DNA of 64,000 nt from Arthrobacter sp. KBS0703 (GCF_002008315.2 NZ_MVDG02000001.1:1736001-1800000), one strand, 5' to 3'; counted from the stretch's first letter, positions 36,768 to 46,588 are shown. Made by a program: numbers and translations. The notes: generated by a model from the letters alone, not told the origin.

Positions 36768-37757
36768 ATGGCGGCCAAACTCACCGACGTCGCAAAGCTG
36801 GCGGGCGTCTCGCTCGCCACGGCGTCACGGGCGTTCGGAGACCCCGGCCGGCTGGCGGCAGAAACCCGCCAGAAGGTGATGGACGCTGCTGTCCAGCTCG
36901 GCTACGAAGTGCCGGGACTCACGGGCAGCCGGACTTTCGGCGTCGTCGTGCCGGACATCTCCAACGCGGTCTTCGCCGCCCTCATCAAGGCCATCCAGGA
37001 CCAGGCCTGGCACGGCCGCCACCGGATGGTGCTGGCCGACACCGCCGAATCCTCCGCCCGCGAACGGGACCACCTCGCAGCCTTCGCCACCGGGGTGGAC
37101 GGCATCATCCTGTGCTCGCCGCGTCTCCCCTCGGACCAGATCCACAACCTCGCGGGCAGCGCACCGCTCGTGGTCATCAACGGCGAGGCCGACCACGCCG
37201 CACGCGTCCTGATGGAGGCCGGCGAAGGCCTCCGCCAGGCCGTGGAACACCTCCACGCGCTCGGCCACCGCAAGCTCGCCTACATCCCCGGACCGGCATC
37301 GTCATGGGCCAACGGCCAGCGCGTTTCCGCCATCACGCGCCTCTGTGACGAGTGGGGCATTGAACTGGTCACCGTGGGCAACCAGAACGCAACGGTCGAC
37401 GGCGGCCTGGCCGCCGCCGCATCGGTCGTCGCCAGCGGCGCCACCGCCGTCATCGCCTACAACGATCTCGTGGCAATCGGCATGCTCGCCGGCGCCCGGA
37501 CGCTCGGCTACCACTGCCCGGAAGACATCAGCGTGGTGGGCATCGACGACCTCGACATTGCCGCCGCCGCCGAACCCGGGCTCACGTCCGTGCGGGTTCC
37601 CATCAGCCGCAGCGGTTCCCTCGCCCTTGAACTCCTCCTCGAACAGATCGCCGGCAAACCGACGGCCACCGAGGCTGTCCACCTCAATTCACAGCTCATC
37701 GTGCGCGGCTCCACCTTCGCGGCGCGCACCGCCGACCACACCCTCCAGGGAAAGTAA
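36768..37757 (+). CDS. LacI family transcriptional regulator
   Basis: 329 residues. The N-terminal headpiece TDVAKLAGVSLATASRAFGDPGRLAAETRQKV is a clear LacI helix-turn-helix with hinge helix, followed by a periplasmic-binding-protein-like sensor domain. First gene of the unit for sugar-acid catabolism; the next ORF starts 2 bp after its stop. It presumably controls the operon in response to a pathway intermediate, and itself through the promoter at 36700. Confidence 0.93.
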   Translation: MAAKLTDVAKLAGVSLATASRAFGDPGRLAAETRQKVMDAAVQLGYEVPGLTGSRTFGVVVPDISNAVFAALIKAIQDQAWHGRHRMVLADTAESSARERDHLAAFATGVDGIILCSPRLPSDQIHNLAGSAPLVVINGEADHAARVLMEAGEGLRQAVEHLHALGHRKLAYIPGPASSWANGQRVSAITRLCDEWGIELVTVGNQNATVDGGLAAAASVVASGATAVIAYNDLVAIGMLAGARTLGYHCPEDISVVGIDDLDIAAAAEPGLTSVRVPISRSGSLALELLLEQIAGKPTATEAVHLNSQLIVRGSTFAARTADHTLQGK

Positions 37758-37759
37758 CC

Positions 37760-38740
37760 ATGAGAATCGTCATCGCAGACCCCAACCTGATGCCCCAGCG
37801 GGCAGTGTTCGAGGAAGAGCTCCCGAACGGCACCGTCACGTCCTGGCACGACAGCTGGAACGAGCACTCGGTGCTGACCGACCTCAAGGACGCCGACGTC
37901 TACGTCGGGCCAAAGTTCACCGCCGCCATGGGCGCAGAGGCGCGGAACCTTCGCCTCGTGCACGTCGCCGGTGCGGGCTACGACGGCATCGACGCCGCCG
38001 CCCTGCCCGCCGGGGCGGTCTGCGCCAACACCTTCCACCACGAGGGCTCCATCGCCGAACACATCGCCACCGTGCTGGTGGCGCTCCGACGCAACCTCCT
38101 GGGCCAGGACGCCGCCCTCCGCACCGGACTCTGGGCCTCGTCGGTCTACTCCACGGAGATCCCCCAGCCGGAGACACTGCGCGGAGCGGTGGTGACGTTC
38201 CTCGGGTTCGGCCACATCGGCAGCGCCGCCTGGAGACTCCTTCAGGCCTTCGGCGCCGAAGGCATCGCGATCACCCGCAGCGGCTCGGTCAACCCCGGGG
38301 ACCACGCACTCCGCTGGTCCGGCACCACAGACCGTCTTCGCGAAGCCCTCAGCGAATCCGACGTGCTCGTGGTCAGCATCCCCCTTGACGCCGGCACCAC
38401 GTCCTTAATCGGCGCCGCCGAACTGGACGAACTCGGCCCCCACGGGCAGCTCGTCAACGTCGCCCGCGGACCCGTGGTCGACGAAATCGCACTCTACGAG
38501 GCTTTGAAGGACCGGCGGATTGCCGGCGCCGCCGTCGACGTCTGGTACCAGTACCCCGGCACCGACGGGCGCGGCGAACCCGCCGCCAAGCCGTTCGGCC
38601 GGCTCGACAACATCATCATGACCCCGCACTCCTCCGGCGTCACGGCCGAGACCTTCCGCGGCCGCGCCCGCGAAATCGCCGAAAACATTACCCGCCTGTC
38701 CGCGAACCAGCCCCTGAAGAATGTAGTGATCTCCCGATGA
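37760..38740 (+). CDS. D-isomer-specific 2-hydroxyacid dehydrogenase
   Basis: 326 residues. The NAD(P)-binding loop GFGHIG, the substrate Arg in [10 protein letters not shown], the acid in DVWYQYP and the catalytic His in TPHSSGVT are present. In this setting a reductase of a 2-keto sugar acid such as 2-keto-L-gulonate or 2-keto-D-gluconate is plausible. Its stop overlaps the start of the mannonate dehydratase gene (ATGA). Confidence 0.87.
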   Translation: MRIVIADPNLMPQRAVFEEELPNGTVTSWHDSWNEHSVLTDLKDADVYVGPKFTAAMGAEARNLRLVHVAGAGYDGIDAAALPAGAVCANTFHHEGSIAEHIATVLVALRRNLLGQDAALRTGLWASSVYSTEIPQPETLRGAVVTFLGFGHIGSAAWRLLQAFGAEGIAITRSGSVNPGDHALRWSGTTDRLREALSESDVLVVSIPLDAGTTSLIGAAELDELGPHGQLVNVARGPVVDEIALYEALKDRRIAGAAVDVWYQYPGTDGRGEPAAKPFGRLDNIIMTPHSSGVTAETFRGRAREIAENITRLSANQPLKNVVISR

Positions 38741-39954
38741 CCCGAAAAATCGTCGACGTCGACGTCCTCATCACCAGCCCCAGCCGCAACTTCGTCACCC
38801 TGAAAATAACGACCGACGACGGCATCGTCGGCTGGGGCGACGCCACCCTGAACGGCCGCGAGCTCTCCGTCGCCAGCTATCTCCGCGACCACCTCGCCCC
38901 GGCACTGCTGGGCAGGGACGCGGACCGGATCGAAGACACCTGGCAGTACTTCTACCGGGGCGCGTACTGGCGCCGCGGGCCGGTGACCATGGCCGCCATC
39001 GGCGCCATTGACCTGGCACTCTGGGACATCAAGGGCAAGGCCCTGGGCGTCCCCGTCTACCAGCTCCTCGGCGGCGCGGCCCGCGACAAGATCCTCACCT
39101 ACACCCACGCCACCGGCTGGGACCTTCCCGAGCTCCTCGACTCCGTGGAACAGCGCCGCGAACAGGGATTCCGGGCAGTCCGCGCCCAGTCCGGCGTTCC
39201 GGGCCTGGACAAGGTCTACGGCGTCACCAGGGGAGCCGCCAGCTACGAACCAGCCGGCCGCGGCGCCGGACCGGTCGAAGAAGACTGGGACACCTCGGCC
39301 TACCTGCGTCACGCCCCCAAGATCCTCTCCGCGGTGCGTGAGCACGTGGGCCCGGAACTGAAGCTGCTCCACGACGTCCACCACCGGCTCAACCCCACCG
39401 AAGCCGCCCGTCTGGCCAGGTCCCTCGAGGACGTGGACCTGTTCTGGCTTGAGGACGTCACGCCGGCCGAGAACCAGAGGCTGCTGCGCACCCTGCGCCA
39501 GCAGACCACCATTCCGCTGGCCATCGGCGAAGTCTTCAACACCGTCTGGGACTGCGAGCAGCTCATCACCGAACGGCTCATCGACTTCATCCGGACCGCC
39601 GTCGTCCACGCCGGGGGCATCTCCCACGTCCGCAAGATCCTCGCCCTCGCTGAGGTCTACCAGATCAAGGGCGCCCCGCACGGGCCCTCCGACGTCTCCC
39701 CGATCAACCTGTCCGCCTCGCTGCACCTCGGCCTGGCCACCAGCAACTTCGCCATCCAGGAATACATGGGCTATGACCCGCTCGTGTCCGAGGTCTTCCG
39801 CTCCAGCTTCCGCTTCGAGGACGGCTACCTCCACCCCGGTGACGAGCCCGGCCTCGGCGTCCAGGTGGACGAGCAGGCAGCCGCCCGCTTTCCGTACAAG
39901 CAGGCGTACCTGCCCATCGCCCGGGAGCTCGACGGCTCCATGAAGGATTGGTGA
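38737..39954 (+). CDS. manD: D-mannonate dehydratase, enolase superfamily ManD type
   Basis: 405 residues with the ManD/RspA architecture. Metal ligands are seen in [11 protein letters not shown] (Asp, with catalytic His nearby), [12 protein letters not shown] (Glu) and AIGEVFN (Glu). The acid/base loop has HGPSDVSPI. It dehydrates D-mannonate to 2-keto-3-deoxy-D-gluconate; some ManD proteins also use D-gluconate or have very low activity. Neighbouring KDG kinase and aldolase genes complete the route. Confidence 0.9.
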   Translation: MTRKIVDVDVLITSPSRNFVTLKITTDDGIVGWGDATLNGRELSVASYLRDHLAPALLGRDADRIEDTWQYFYRGAYWRRGPVTMAAIGAIDLALWDIKGKALGVPVYQLLGGAARDKILTYTHATGWDLPELLDSVEQRREQGFRAVRAQSGVPGLDKVYGVTRGAASYEPAGRGAGPVEEDWDTSAYLRHAPKILSAVREHVGPELKLLHDVHHRLNPTEAARLARSLEDVDLFWLEDVTPAENQRLLRTLRQQTTIPLAIGEVFNTVWDCEQLITERLIDFIRTAVVHAGGISHVRKILALAEVYQIKGAPHGPSDVSPINLSASLHLGLATSNFAIQEYMGYDPLVSEVFRSSFRFEDGYLHPGDEPGLGVQVDEQAAARFPYKQAYLPIARELDGSMKDW

Positions 39955-39956
39955 CC

Positions 39957-41480
39957 GTGGGTACCTCCGGCATTCCCCCGCTGTCATCGAAGACGCCCGG
40001 AATCCTGCGGCGGCCGGCCGCCCCGGCTGCCGGGATCGTGCACCTGGGCCTCGGCAACTTCCACCGCGCCCACCAGGCCGTCTACACCGACGCCGCCGTC
40101 ACCGCCCACGGCGGGGACTGGGGCATCATCGGGGTCGCCAGCCGGTCCTCGGCCATCCCGGACGCCATGCACGCCCAGGACATGCTCTACACTGTCGTCG
40201 AAATCTCGCCCGAAGGGTCAAAGTTCTCCGTCCCCCGGGTCCACACGGACGCCTTCACTGCGGCCGGCAACCCGGACCGGGTCATCAAGGCCATCGGCAA
40301 CGCCGCCACCCGCATCGTGTCCCTCACGGTCACGGAGAACGGCTACAACTACACGCCGGCCACCGGTTCGTTGAACGCCTTGGACCCGGCAATCCAGCAC
40401 GATCTGCTGCACCCCGCCGCACCGCGGACGCCGATCGGACAGATCGTCCGCGGCCTGCAGCACCGGTCCCGCACCCACGCCGAGCCGGTGACCATCCTCA
40501 GCTGCGACAACCTGGCGGACAACGGCCACCACACGCAGCGGCTGGTCCGCGAGTTTGCCTCCCGGCTGCCGTCGGCCGAAGCCGCCGAAACCCTGGCCTT
40601 CATCGACACGCGCACCAGCTTTCCGTCCTCCATGGTGGACCGGATTGTGCCCGCCACCACCGATCATTACCGCAGGCTGGTCACCGACCGGCGCGGCTAC
40701 ACGGACCGCATCCCGGTGCCGGCCGAACCGTTCACCATGTGGATCGTCGAGGACAACTTCATCGCTGGACGCCCCGCCTGGGAGTCGGGCGGCGCCGTGT
40801 TCTCCGATGAGGTAGCCGGCTACGAGCAGCTTAAGGTCCGCCTGCTCAACGGCACCCATTCCCTCATCGCCTATCTCGGTGCCCTGTCGGGCGCGGTCAC
40901 CATCCCCGAATCCGTCTCCCACACCCATATTGAACTGGCCGCACGCTCGGTTCTCAGGAACGAGTACCTGCCCAGCGTTTCGGTTCCGGCAGGAGTGGAC
41001 GTCACCGCCTACGAGGAACAGCTCTTCTCCCGCTGGCGGAACACCGCGCTGGGCCACCGCACCAGCCAGGTGGGCTCAGACGGCTCGGTGAAACTGCGCC
41101 AGCGGATCCCGCTGCCGGCACTGCAGATGCTCGACGACGGCCGGATGCCCCAGCTGCTGGCCCTCACCACCGCCGCGTACCTGTCATGCATCGCCCCGCT
41201 CGCAGGGTTCCGCCCCGGCCCGCAGGCCGAAGCAATGGAAGATCCCGCCCGGGGCCTTCTGTCCGGCCTCGCCGCAGGAGCCCGCTCCGGCCGGGAGCTG
41301 GCCGGCAAGGTCCTCGGCGACCACCACCTGCTCGGCGAGGAACTGGCCGAACGCGCCGAGTTCATCGACCGCACCGGCGAATTCATCGACATCATCCGTT
41401 CCGCGGGCCCGCTGGCCGCGATCGCAGAAGCCAGCGCCCGCTCCGCCCTGAGTACCGCCACAACCCGGAGCACACCATGA
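39957..41480 (+). CDS. uxuB: Mannitol dehydrogenase family oxidoreductase, fructuronate reductase type
   Basis: 507 residues of the polyol-specific long-chain dehydrogenase family. Features: NAD site VHLGLGNFHRAHQAVYTD, and catalytic block KVRLLNGTHSLIAYLG (Lys, Asn, His). Expected reaction: D-fructuronate to D-mannonate, supplying ManD. Three starts are possible (TTG 39948, GTG 39951, GTG 39957). AAGGA at 39943-39947 is nine bases from 39957 and too close to the others, so 39957 is used. Confidence 0.88.
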   Translation: MGTSGIPPLSSKTPGILRRPAAPAAGIVHLGLGNFHRAHQAVYTDAAVTAHGGDWGIIGVASRSSAIPDAMHAQDMLYTVVEISPEGSKFSVPRVHTDAFTAAGNPDRVIKAIGNAATRIVSLTVTENGYNYTPATGSLNALDPAIQHDLLHPAAPRTPIGQIVRGLQHRSRTHAEPVTILSCDNLADNGHHTQRLVREFASRLPSAEAAETLAFIDTRTSFPSSMVDRIVPATTDHYRRLVTDRRGYTDRIPVPAEPFTMWIVEDNFIAGRPAWESGGAVFSDEVAGYEQLKVRLLNGTHSLIAYLGALSGAVTIPESVSHTHIELAARSVLRNEYLPSVSVPAGVDVTAYEEQLFSRWRNTALGHRTSQVGSDGSVKLRQRIPLPALQMLDDGRMPQLLALTTAAYLSCIAPLAGFRPGPQAEAMEDPARGLLSGLAAGARSGRELAGKVLGDHHLLGEELAERAEFIDRTGEFIDIIRSAGPLAAIAEASARSALSTATTRSTP

Positions 41481-42529
41481 CCACCCAAACCATTCCCGCA
41501 ACGCACACTGCCGGGCTTCCCTCCGGCACCGAGGCAGCAGTGCTCCACGGCGCCGGCGATCTCCGCATCGAACACCGGCCGCTGGCGGCCCTTGGCCCGA
41601 ACGACCTCCTGGTCGAGATGCGCTCCGGCGGCATCTGCGGTTCGGACATGCACTACTACGCCGACGGGCGCAACGGCACCAACGTGCTCCGCCAGCCCAC
41701 CGTCCTGGGACACGAAGGCGCCGGCGTAGTCATCGCCGCCGGTTCGCAGGCCAGGGTCGCCGCCGGCACCGCCGTCGTCATTGAACCGGCCCTCCCCTGC
41801 GGCCACTGCACCACCTGCCTCTCGGGCCGGTACAACCTCTGCCCGGCCGGAACCTGCTTCGGCTCCCCGCCCACGGACGGCCTCTTTGCCCGGCACGTCG
41901 TGGTGCCGGAACGGGCCGTCCACGCACTCCCGGACACGATCCCGGCGGAAATCGGGGCCGCGATCGAACCGCTCGCCGTCGCCGTCTGGGCCGTCGAACG
42001 TGCACAGGTCCAGAAAGGGCAGCGCGTGCTGATCACCGGTGCCGGACCTATCGGCCTCCTGGTCTCCCGGGTCGCCGCCGCCAAAGGCGCCCGTGAGATC
42101 GTGGTGACGGACGTGAATGACGACCGGCTCGCCGTCGCCACGAAGTTCGGCGCAACGCGCACCATCAACACCGCATCCGCACCGTTGGACCTCACCGAGA
42201 TAGACCGGCTGATCGAATGCTCCGGCAACACGAAGGCCCTGGCCGACGGCATCCGGACGCTGGCCCCGGCAGCCCGCGCCACAGTCGTCGGCCAGGCCCG
42301 TCCCACCGTGGACGGCATCCCGCTCGGGTTCCTCCAGCGCTACGAAATCGACCTTGTGACCGCGTTCCGTTACGCCAACGCATTTCCAACGGCGATCGAA
42401 CTCGCCTCCTCCGGGACGGTGGACCTTCGGTCCATCATCACCGGCACTTACCCCCTCAAGAACGCCGCGGCCGCGCTCACAGCCCCCGTGACGGACCCGA
42501 CCAACCTCAAAGTACTCATCACCTACTAA
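41477..42529 (+). CDS. idnD: Zinc-dependent L-idonate/L-gulonate 5-dehydrogenase
   Basis: 350 residues of the zinc alcohol dehydrogenase family. Catalytic zinc ligands are in GICGSDMHYY and LGHEGAG. The structural zinc site is CGHCTTCLSGRYNLC and the NAD loop GAGPIGLL. The profile is that of L-idonate 5-dehydrogenase; next to fructuronate reductase and ManD, oxidation of L-gulonate to D-fructuronate is an equally good reading. Overlaps the previous stop by ATGA. Confidence 0.87.
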   Translation: MTTQTIPATHTAGLPSGTEAAVLHGAGDLRIEHRPLAALGPNDLLVEMRSGGICGSDMHYYADGRNGTNVLRQPTVLGHEGAGVVIAAGSQARVAAGTAVVIEPALPCGHCTTCLSGRYNLCPAGTCFGSPPTDGLFARHVVVPERAVHALPDTIPAEIGAAIEPLAVAVWAVERAQVQKGQRVLITGAGPIGLLVSRVAAAKGAREIVVTDVNDDRLAVATKFGATRTINTASAPLDLTEIDRLIECSGNTKALADGIRTLAPAARATVVGQARPTVDGIPLGFLQRYEIDLVTAFRYANAFPTAIELASSGTVDLRSIITGTYPLKNAAAALTAPVTDPTNLKVLITY

Positions 42530-42550
42530 TTCACCGGCACCAGACCGCTG

Positions 42551-42569
42551 GGTTGAGCCTGTCGAAACC
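42551..42569. repeat. Dispersed actinobacterial intergenic repeat unit
   Basis: GGTTGAGCCTGTCGAAACC lies between the dehydrogenase and permease genes. This element, usually written in the other direction as GGTTTCGACAGGCTCAACC, recurs in intergenic regions of Micrococcineae from my recollection. Only one copy was seen in this window. Confidence 0.5.
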
Positions 42570-42628
42570 AAGAACCGAATCCCGGCAGGCCTGATCACCA
42601 ACGGACATCCATTCAAAGGAGTATGGAA

Positions 42629-44020
42629 ATGACCTCAGCAGCGCACGTTCCCCCCGGGGCAGTGGATCAAAGCAAGGTCCGGAAGGCCGCCGTCGCGGGC
42701 CTCATCGGCACCACCCTGGAGCTCTACGACTTCGTCATCTACGGCACCGCCTCGGCCTTGGTCTTCAGCAAGCTGTTCTTCCCGAACATCTCGCCCACCG
42801 CCGCTCTCCTCGCCAGCTTCACCACGTTCGCGGTCGGGTTCCTGTTCCGCCCCCTCGGCGGCATCTTCTTCTCCCACTTCGGAGACCGCCTCGGCCGGAA
42901 GTGGATTCTGGTTGTCACGCTCCTGCTGATGGGCGGTGCAACGCTTGCCATCGGCCTGCTGCCGACCTTCGACCAGGTGGGCCTGCTCGCCCCGATCCTG
43001 CTGTGCGTGTGCCGCGCAGCCCAGGGCTTCGGTGCCGGAGCCGAACAGTCCGGCGGCGCCACGCTGCTGACCGAATCCGCCACTCCCGGAACCCGCGGCA
43101 AGCTGGCCTCGCTGATCATGGTCGGCGCCGCCGCGGGAACCGCCCTCGGCGCGCTGGTATGGATCGCCGCACAGTCACTGGCCCCCAATGACATGCTCAC
43201 GTGGGGCTGGAGGCTGGTCTTCCTCTCCAGCATCTTCGTCACCGTCGCCGCGCTCATCATCCGGCGCAAGCTGGACGAATCCCCGGTCTTCGAAGAAATC
43301 AAGCAGGCCCGCACCGAACCCCCGGCCCCGCTGCGCGAAGTCGCGAAATTCGGCAAGGCCAACGTCCTGCGCGTTGTCCTCATGAACTTCGGCGTCAGCA
43401 CCCAGTCGTACACCATCCAGGTGTTCATGGCGTCGTACCTGATCACCGTGGTGGGAACCGACCCGAAGTTCATCCCGCCGGTGCTGCTTATCGGTGCCCT
43501 CTGCGGCGGTGTTGCGGCGGTTTCCTTCGGAATCCTGTCTGACAAGATCGGGCGCCGGCGCGTCGTCTCGCTCATCACCGCAGCGCTGGTCCTTTTCCCG
43601 GCTCCGGCCTTCATGCTGCTGACCACCGGCTCTCCCGTGGCCATCGTGCTGGTCATCATCGTGGGCTTCATGCTGGCCTGCCAGGGCGTCGTGGGCGTCC
43701 ACATGAGCTACTTCCCGGAGATCTTCGGCAGCCGCTACCGCTACGCCGGCGTCACCCTGGGCCGCGAGTTCTCCTCCATCATCGGCGGCGGCATCGCCCC
43801 GATGGTCTGCGCGGGGCTGCTGGGCCTCTTCAGCAATTCCTGGGTCCCGGTTGCCATCTACATGTCCCTCACGATGCTGGTCAGCTTCATCGCTACCCGG
43901 CTTTCGCCCGAAACGCTCAACCGCGACCTGACCGACCCGAACGACGCCGACCGGAACCGCCGCCTTGTGGCGGCGCCCGAGGCGGCGGCCGCGTTAGCCA
44001 CCACCCGCACCGCCAAGTAA
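42629..44020 (+). CDS. MHS-type MFS permease for a sugar acid
   Basis: 463 residues, twelve helices, metabolite:H+ symporter subgroup (ShiA/KgtP/ProP-like). The first helix is GTTLELYDFVIYGTASALVF and the loop 2-3 motif RPLGGIFFSHFGDRLGRKW is typical. AAAGGAG places the start at the ATG at 42629 rather than six bases earlier. Location between pathway enzymes implies import of the operon's substrate. Confidence 0.87.
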   Translation: MTSAAHVPPGAVDQSKVRKAAVAGLIGTTLELYDFVIYGTASALVFSKLFFPNISPTAALLASFTTFAVGFLFRPLGGIFFSHFGDRLGRKWILVVTLLLMGGATLAIGLLPTFDQVGLLAPILLCVCRAAQGFGAGAEQSGGATLLTESATPGTRGKLASLIMVGAAAGTALGALVWIAAQSLAPNDMLTWGWRLVFLSSIFVTVAALIIRRKLDESPVFEEIKQARTEPPAPLREVAKFGKANVLRVVLMNFGVSTQSYTIQVFMASYLITVVGTDPKFIPPVLLIGALCGGVAAVSFGILSDKIGRRRVVSLITAALVLFPAPAFMLLTTGSPVAIVLVIIVGFMLACQGVVGVHMSYFPEIFGSRYRYAGVTLGREFSSIIGGGIAPMVCAGLLGLFSNSWVPVAIYMSLTMLVSFIATRLSPETLNRDLTDPNDADRNRRLVAAPEAAAALATTRTAK

Positions 44021-44029
44021 AGGAATCCC

Positions 44030-44716
44030 ATGCCCCGCCTCGCTAACCCCGGCACAATTTCACGGCCGGCCCCGTCCGCCGTCCTCCGCGAAACCCGGGC
44101 AGTGGCAGTCCTGCGGGCAAGCCACGCCTCGGACTACGCACCCGTGATCGAGGCGCTGCAGCGCGGCGGCGTGCTCAGCATCGAACTCACGCTGAGCACG
44201 CAGGGCGTCTGGGACGAACTTCCCATCCTCCGGGACCGCTTCGGGGACGCCCTGGAGATCGGCGTCGGGACCGTTACCGACGCAGCCGAGGCTGAGGCGG
44301 CCCTCGACCTCGGCGCCGCCTACATCGTCACCCCCGTCACGGATCCCGGCGTCATCACCGCCTGCGTCAGCCGCGGCGTGCCGGTCTACCCCGGCGGGCT
44401 GACGCCCACCGAGCTGCACGCCGGGTGGAAACTGGGTGCCACGGCCGTGAAGGTCTTCCCCGCCTCCACTGTCGGCGCCGGCTACGTCTCACAGCTCCGC
44501 GGCCCGTTTCCGGACATCGAGGTGATTCCCTCCGGCGGCGTCAACATCGACGACGTGCCCGGATGGATCAAGGCCGGCGCCCTGGCCGTCAGCCTCGGCG
44601 GGCCGCTGCTTGGCGACGCCTTCAAGGGCGGCGATCTGCGGGAGCTGACGTCCAGGGCGCGGCGCGTCCGCGAGCTGATCGACCGGACGGCGGACCAGAT
44701 GGGTGGCAACAAGTGA
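44030..44716 (+). CDS. eda: KDPG/KHG aldolase
   Basis: 228-residue class I aldolase splitting 2-keto-3-deoxy-6-phosphogluconate to pyruvate and glyceraldehyde 3-phosphate. Key blocks: IELTLST (Glu), GVGTVTDAAEAE, IVTPVTDPGVI and the Schiff-base lysine in ATAVKVFPAS. Nine bases downstream of the permease; its TGA overlaps the GTG start of the kinase. Confidence 0.92.
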   Translation: MPRLANPGTISRPAPSAVLRETRAVAVLRASHASDYAPVIEALQRGGVLSIELTLSTQGVWDELPILRDRFGDALEIGVGTVTDAAEAEAALDLGAAYIVTPVTDPGVITACVSRGVPVYPGGLTPTELHAGWKLGATAVKVFPASTVGAGYVSQLRGPFPDIEVIPSGGVNIDDVPGWIKAGALAVSLGGPLLGDAFKGGDLRELTSRARRVRELIDRTADQMGGNK

Positions 44717-45664
44717 GCACGGCGCCCTACGTACTGACCTTCGGTGAGACCATGGCGCTGATGCGCGCCGACCAGGTCGGCCCGCTCGCCCATGCCTCCA
44801 CCATGAGCCTCGGCATCGGCGGCTCCGAATCCAACGTCGCCATCGGGCTCCAGCGTCTCGGCGTGCAGGCGGTATGGTGCGGCCGCGTCGGGGCGGACGG
44901 CCTCGGCCAGCTGGTCGAACGCGAAATCCGCGCCGAAGGCGTAGACGTGCGCATCGCCCTCGATCCTTCCGCCCCCACCGGACTGATGATCAAGGAACGG
45001 AGGACACCGGCCACCCAGCGCGTCAGCTACTACCGCACCGGCAGCGCAGGGTCCCGGATCGCGCCCGGGGACGTCGACGAACACCTCATCACCCGGGCCG
45101 GCCTGCTGCACGTCAGCGGCATCACCCCAGCCCTGTCGCCGCAGGCGGAAGCGACCCTGAGGTACGCGATTGACGCCGCCAGTGCGGCGGGCGTGCCGGT
45201 GTCCTTCGACCTCAACTACCGCGGGAACCTGTGGTCGCGCGAAGATGCGGGAAGCGTCTACCGTGACATCATTCCGTTGGCGGACATCGTGTTCGCCGGC
45301 GACGACGAGGCCGCCATAGCGGTGGGTGCCGGCGCGCCGGAGGAGCTGGCCCGGCGGATAGCCGCGCTCGGGCCCGGCCAGGCGGTCAAGATGTGTATAA
45401 GAGACAGGGGCCCTGGCGATCATCGACGGGCAGTTGTTCCGCCGGGGCGCGGTCGCCGTCGACGTGGTGGACACCGTTGGCGCCGGCGACGCGTTCGTCG
45501 CCGGCTACCTGGCCGAATTCATCGGAGGCCGGGGTCCGGAGGACAGGCTGCAGACGGCAGCGGCAACCGGGGCCTTCGCCTGCCTGGTCCCCGGAGACTG
45601 GGAAGGCTTCCCGCGCCGCGGCGAACTCAACCTGCTCGGCGCGAAGGAACCCGTCTCCCGCTGA
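44713..45664 (+). pseudogene. kdgK: PfkB family 2-keto-3-deoxygluconate kinase, broken by an adapter sequence
   Basis: Ribokinase/PfkB-fold kinase phosphorylating KDG to KDPG. The N-terminal part has GETMALMRADQVG and the GGSESNVAIGL substrate block. The C-terminal part has the catalytic DTVGAGDAFVAGYL. The two parts are out of frame because a 19-bp mosaic end (45389-45407) sits where a few codons of the anion-hole region should be. Without it the gene would be ~315 residues and intact. GTG start overlaps the aldolase stop. Confidence 0.87.
45389..45407. other. Single Tn5/Nextera mosaic end (assembly artefact)
   Basis: Exact 19-bp AGATGTGTATAAGAGACAG inside the KDG kinase gene. Same sequence as one half of the palindrome at 35330-35367. 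Reading frames before and after it are each correct for the kinase but mutually shifted, and some native bases are missing, as expected for adapter read-through used as a join. Confidence 0.92.
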
Positions 45665-45666
45665 GA

Positions 45667-46395
45667 CTACCGCCTGACCACGACGTCGTCGATGTAGCTG
45701 TCACCCATCTGACGGGGGTGCTCGGCGCCAAACTGGACCCTGCTCAGGCTCGTTGCACCGATGCTCACCGCCTTGGAGAAGACGGATGCGCCGTCGAACC
45801 AGACTTCGATGGTGGATTTGGCACCATTCGCCCTGACCTGCATCTGGACCCTGTGCCACGTGTTCAACGGGATGCCCTTGGTCGACAGCCTGGTGAACGT
45901 GAACGTACCGTCGGGATTCGTGACCCGCAGCCACAGCTGCCCGGTGGCGTTGTCCCGGAACACGTCCGCGACCCGGGTGGCGCCGGAGAAGAACCTGACA
46001 TAGGGCACGTTGTTCCCGCGGAGCCCGGCCGTCGCGATGTTAATCCAGGCGTCTGCGCCGGCCCTCTTGGTCCGGGCGGGCAGCGCCATGCCCATGTTTG
46101 CCACGGAACCGACATCCGCCGTGGCGTGAAGCCTGGCCGAACACGTCCCGGAGTGCGCCTTCGGGCTGGCAACAGCCGCCGTTCCATTGCCCGAGGTCGT
46201 CGTGACGAACGGGGACAGCGAGTTGCCCTCGAAGTTGGTGGCGGTCAGCAGCCTGCCCGACAGCGGGCTGGAAGGGGCGGCCGTTCCGGTGCGGCAGGTC
46301 GCCGACACGGCCGCGTTGGCGGAACCGAAGATGAGGGAGCTGGAAACCAGCAGCCCGAGGGTTCCGATCGCACCCAGTTTCCTTAGATTGCTCAT
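45667..46395 (-). CDS. Secreted LamG/concanavalin-like protein
   Basis: 242 residues. A signal peptide (KLGAIGTLGLLVSSSLIFGSANA, cleavage after about residue 28) precedes a beta-rich domain like those in laminin-G or polysaccharide-lyase lectin modules. Typical are TNFEGNSLSPF at its start and DSYIDDVVVRR at its end, with WHRVQMQVRA in between. No catalytic motif seen; a carbohydrate-binding role is inferred. Converges with the KDG kinase gene at a 2-bp gap. Confidence 0.75.
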   Translation of the reverse strand: MSNLRKLGAIGTLGLLVSSSLIFGSANAAVSATCRTGTAAPSSPLSGRLLTATNFEGNSLSPFVTTTSGNGTAAVASPKAHSGTCSARLHATADVGSVANMGMALPARTKRAGADAWINIATAGLRGNNVPYVRFFSGATRVADVFRDNATGQLWLRVTNPDGTFTFTRLSTKGIPLNTWHRVQMQVRANGAKSTIEVWFDGASVFSKAVSIGATSLSRVQFGAEHPRQMGDSYIDDVVVRR

Positions 46396-46588
46396 GGCAG
46401 ATCCTCACTGTCTTGTTCCGGTCTTAGTCGCAACCGTTGCAGAGGGAAGTGTCTGAAGACCTGGGACGTCGTGTGGTTTTGGAGATGTCGGGGTAACGCT
46501 GGGCCAATGTTCGATCCGGCTAATTGGAAAAACCTTGGAGTTTCCTTGGAGTGCCCCCGCTCCGTGGCTCCCCAAATTGGGGGGGGTC

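Noticed and set aside
38494..39987. 497-codon open frame on the minus strand opposite manD
   Set aside because: Gly/Val/Asp-rich shadow of mannonate dehydratase with no domain signature.
41009..42616. 535-codon open frame on the minus strand opposite the zinc dehydrogenase
   Set aside because: The zinc-binding cysteines and NAD loop are on the plus strand; the opposite frame is a shadow.
46395..46588. Regulatory RNA or gene between the secreted protein and the PucR remnant
   Set aside because: Contains a G-run and short repeats (TTGGAAAAACCTTGGAGTTTCCTTGG) but no consistent hairpin, promoter or coding frame that I could support.
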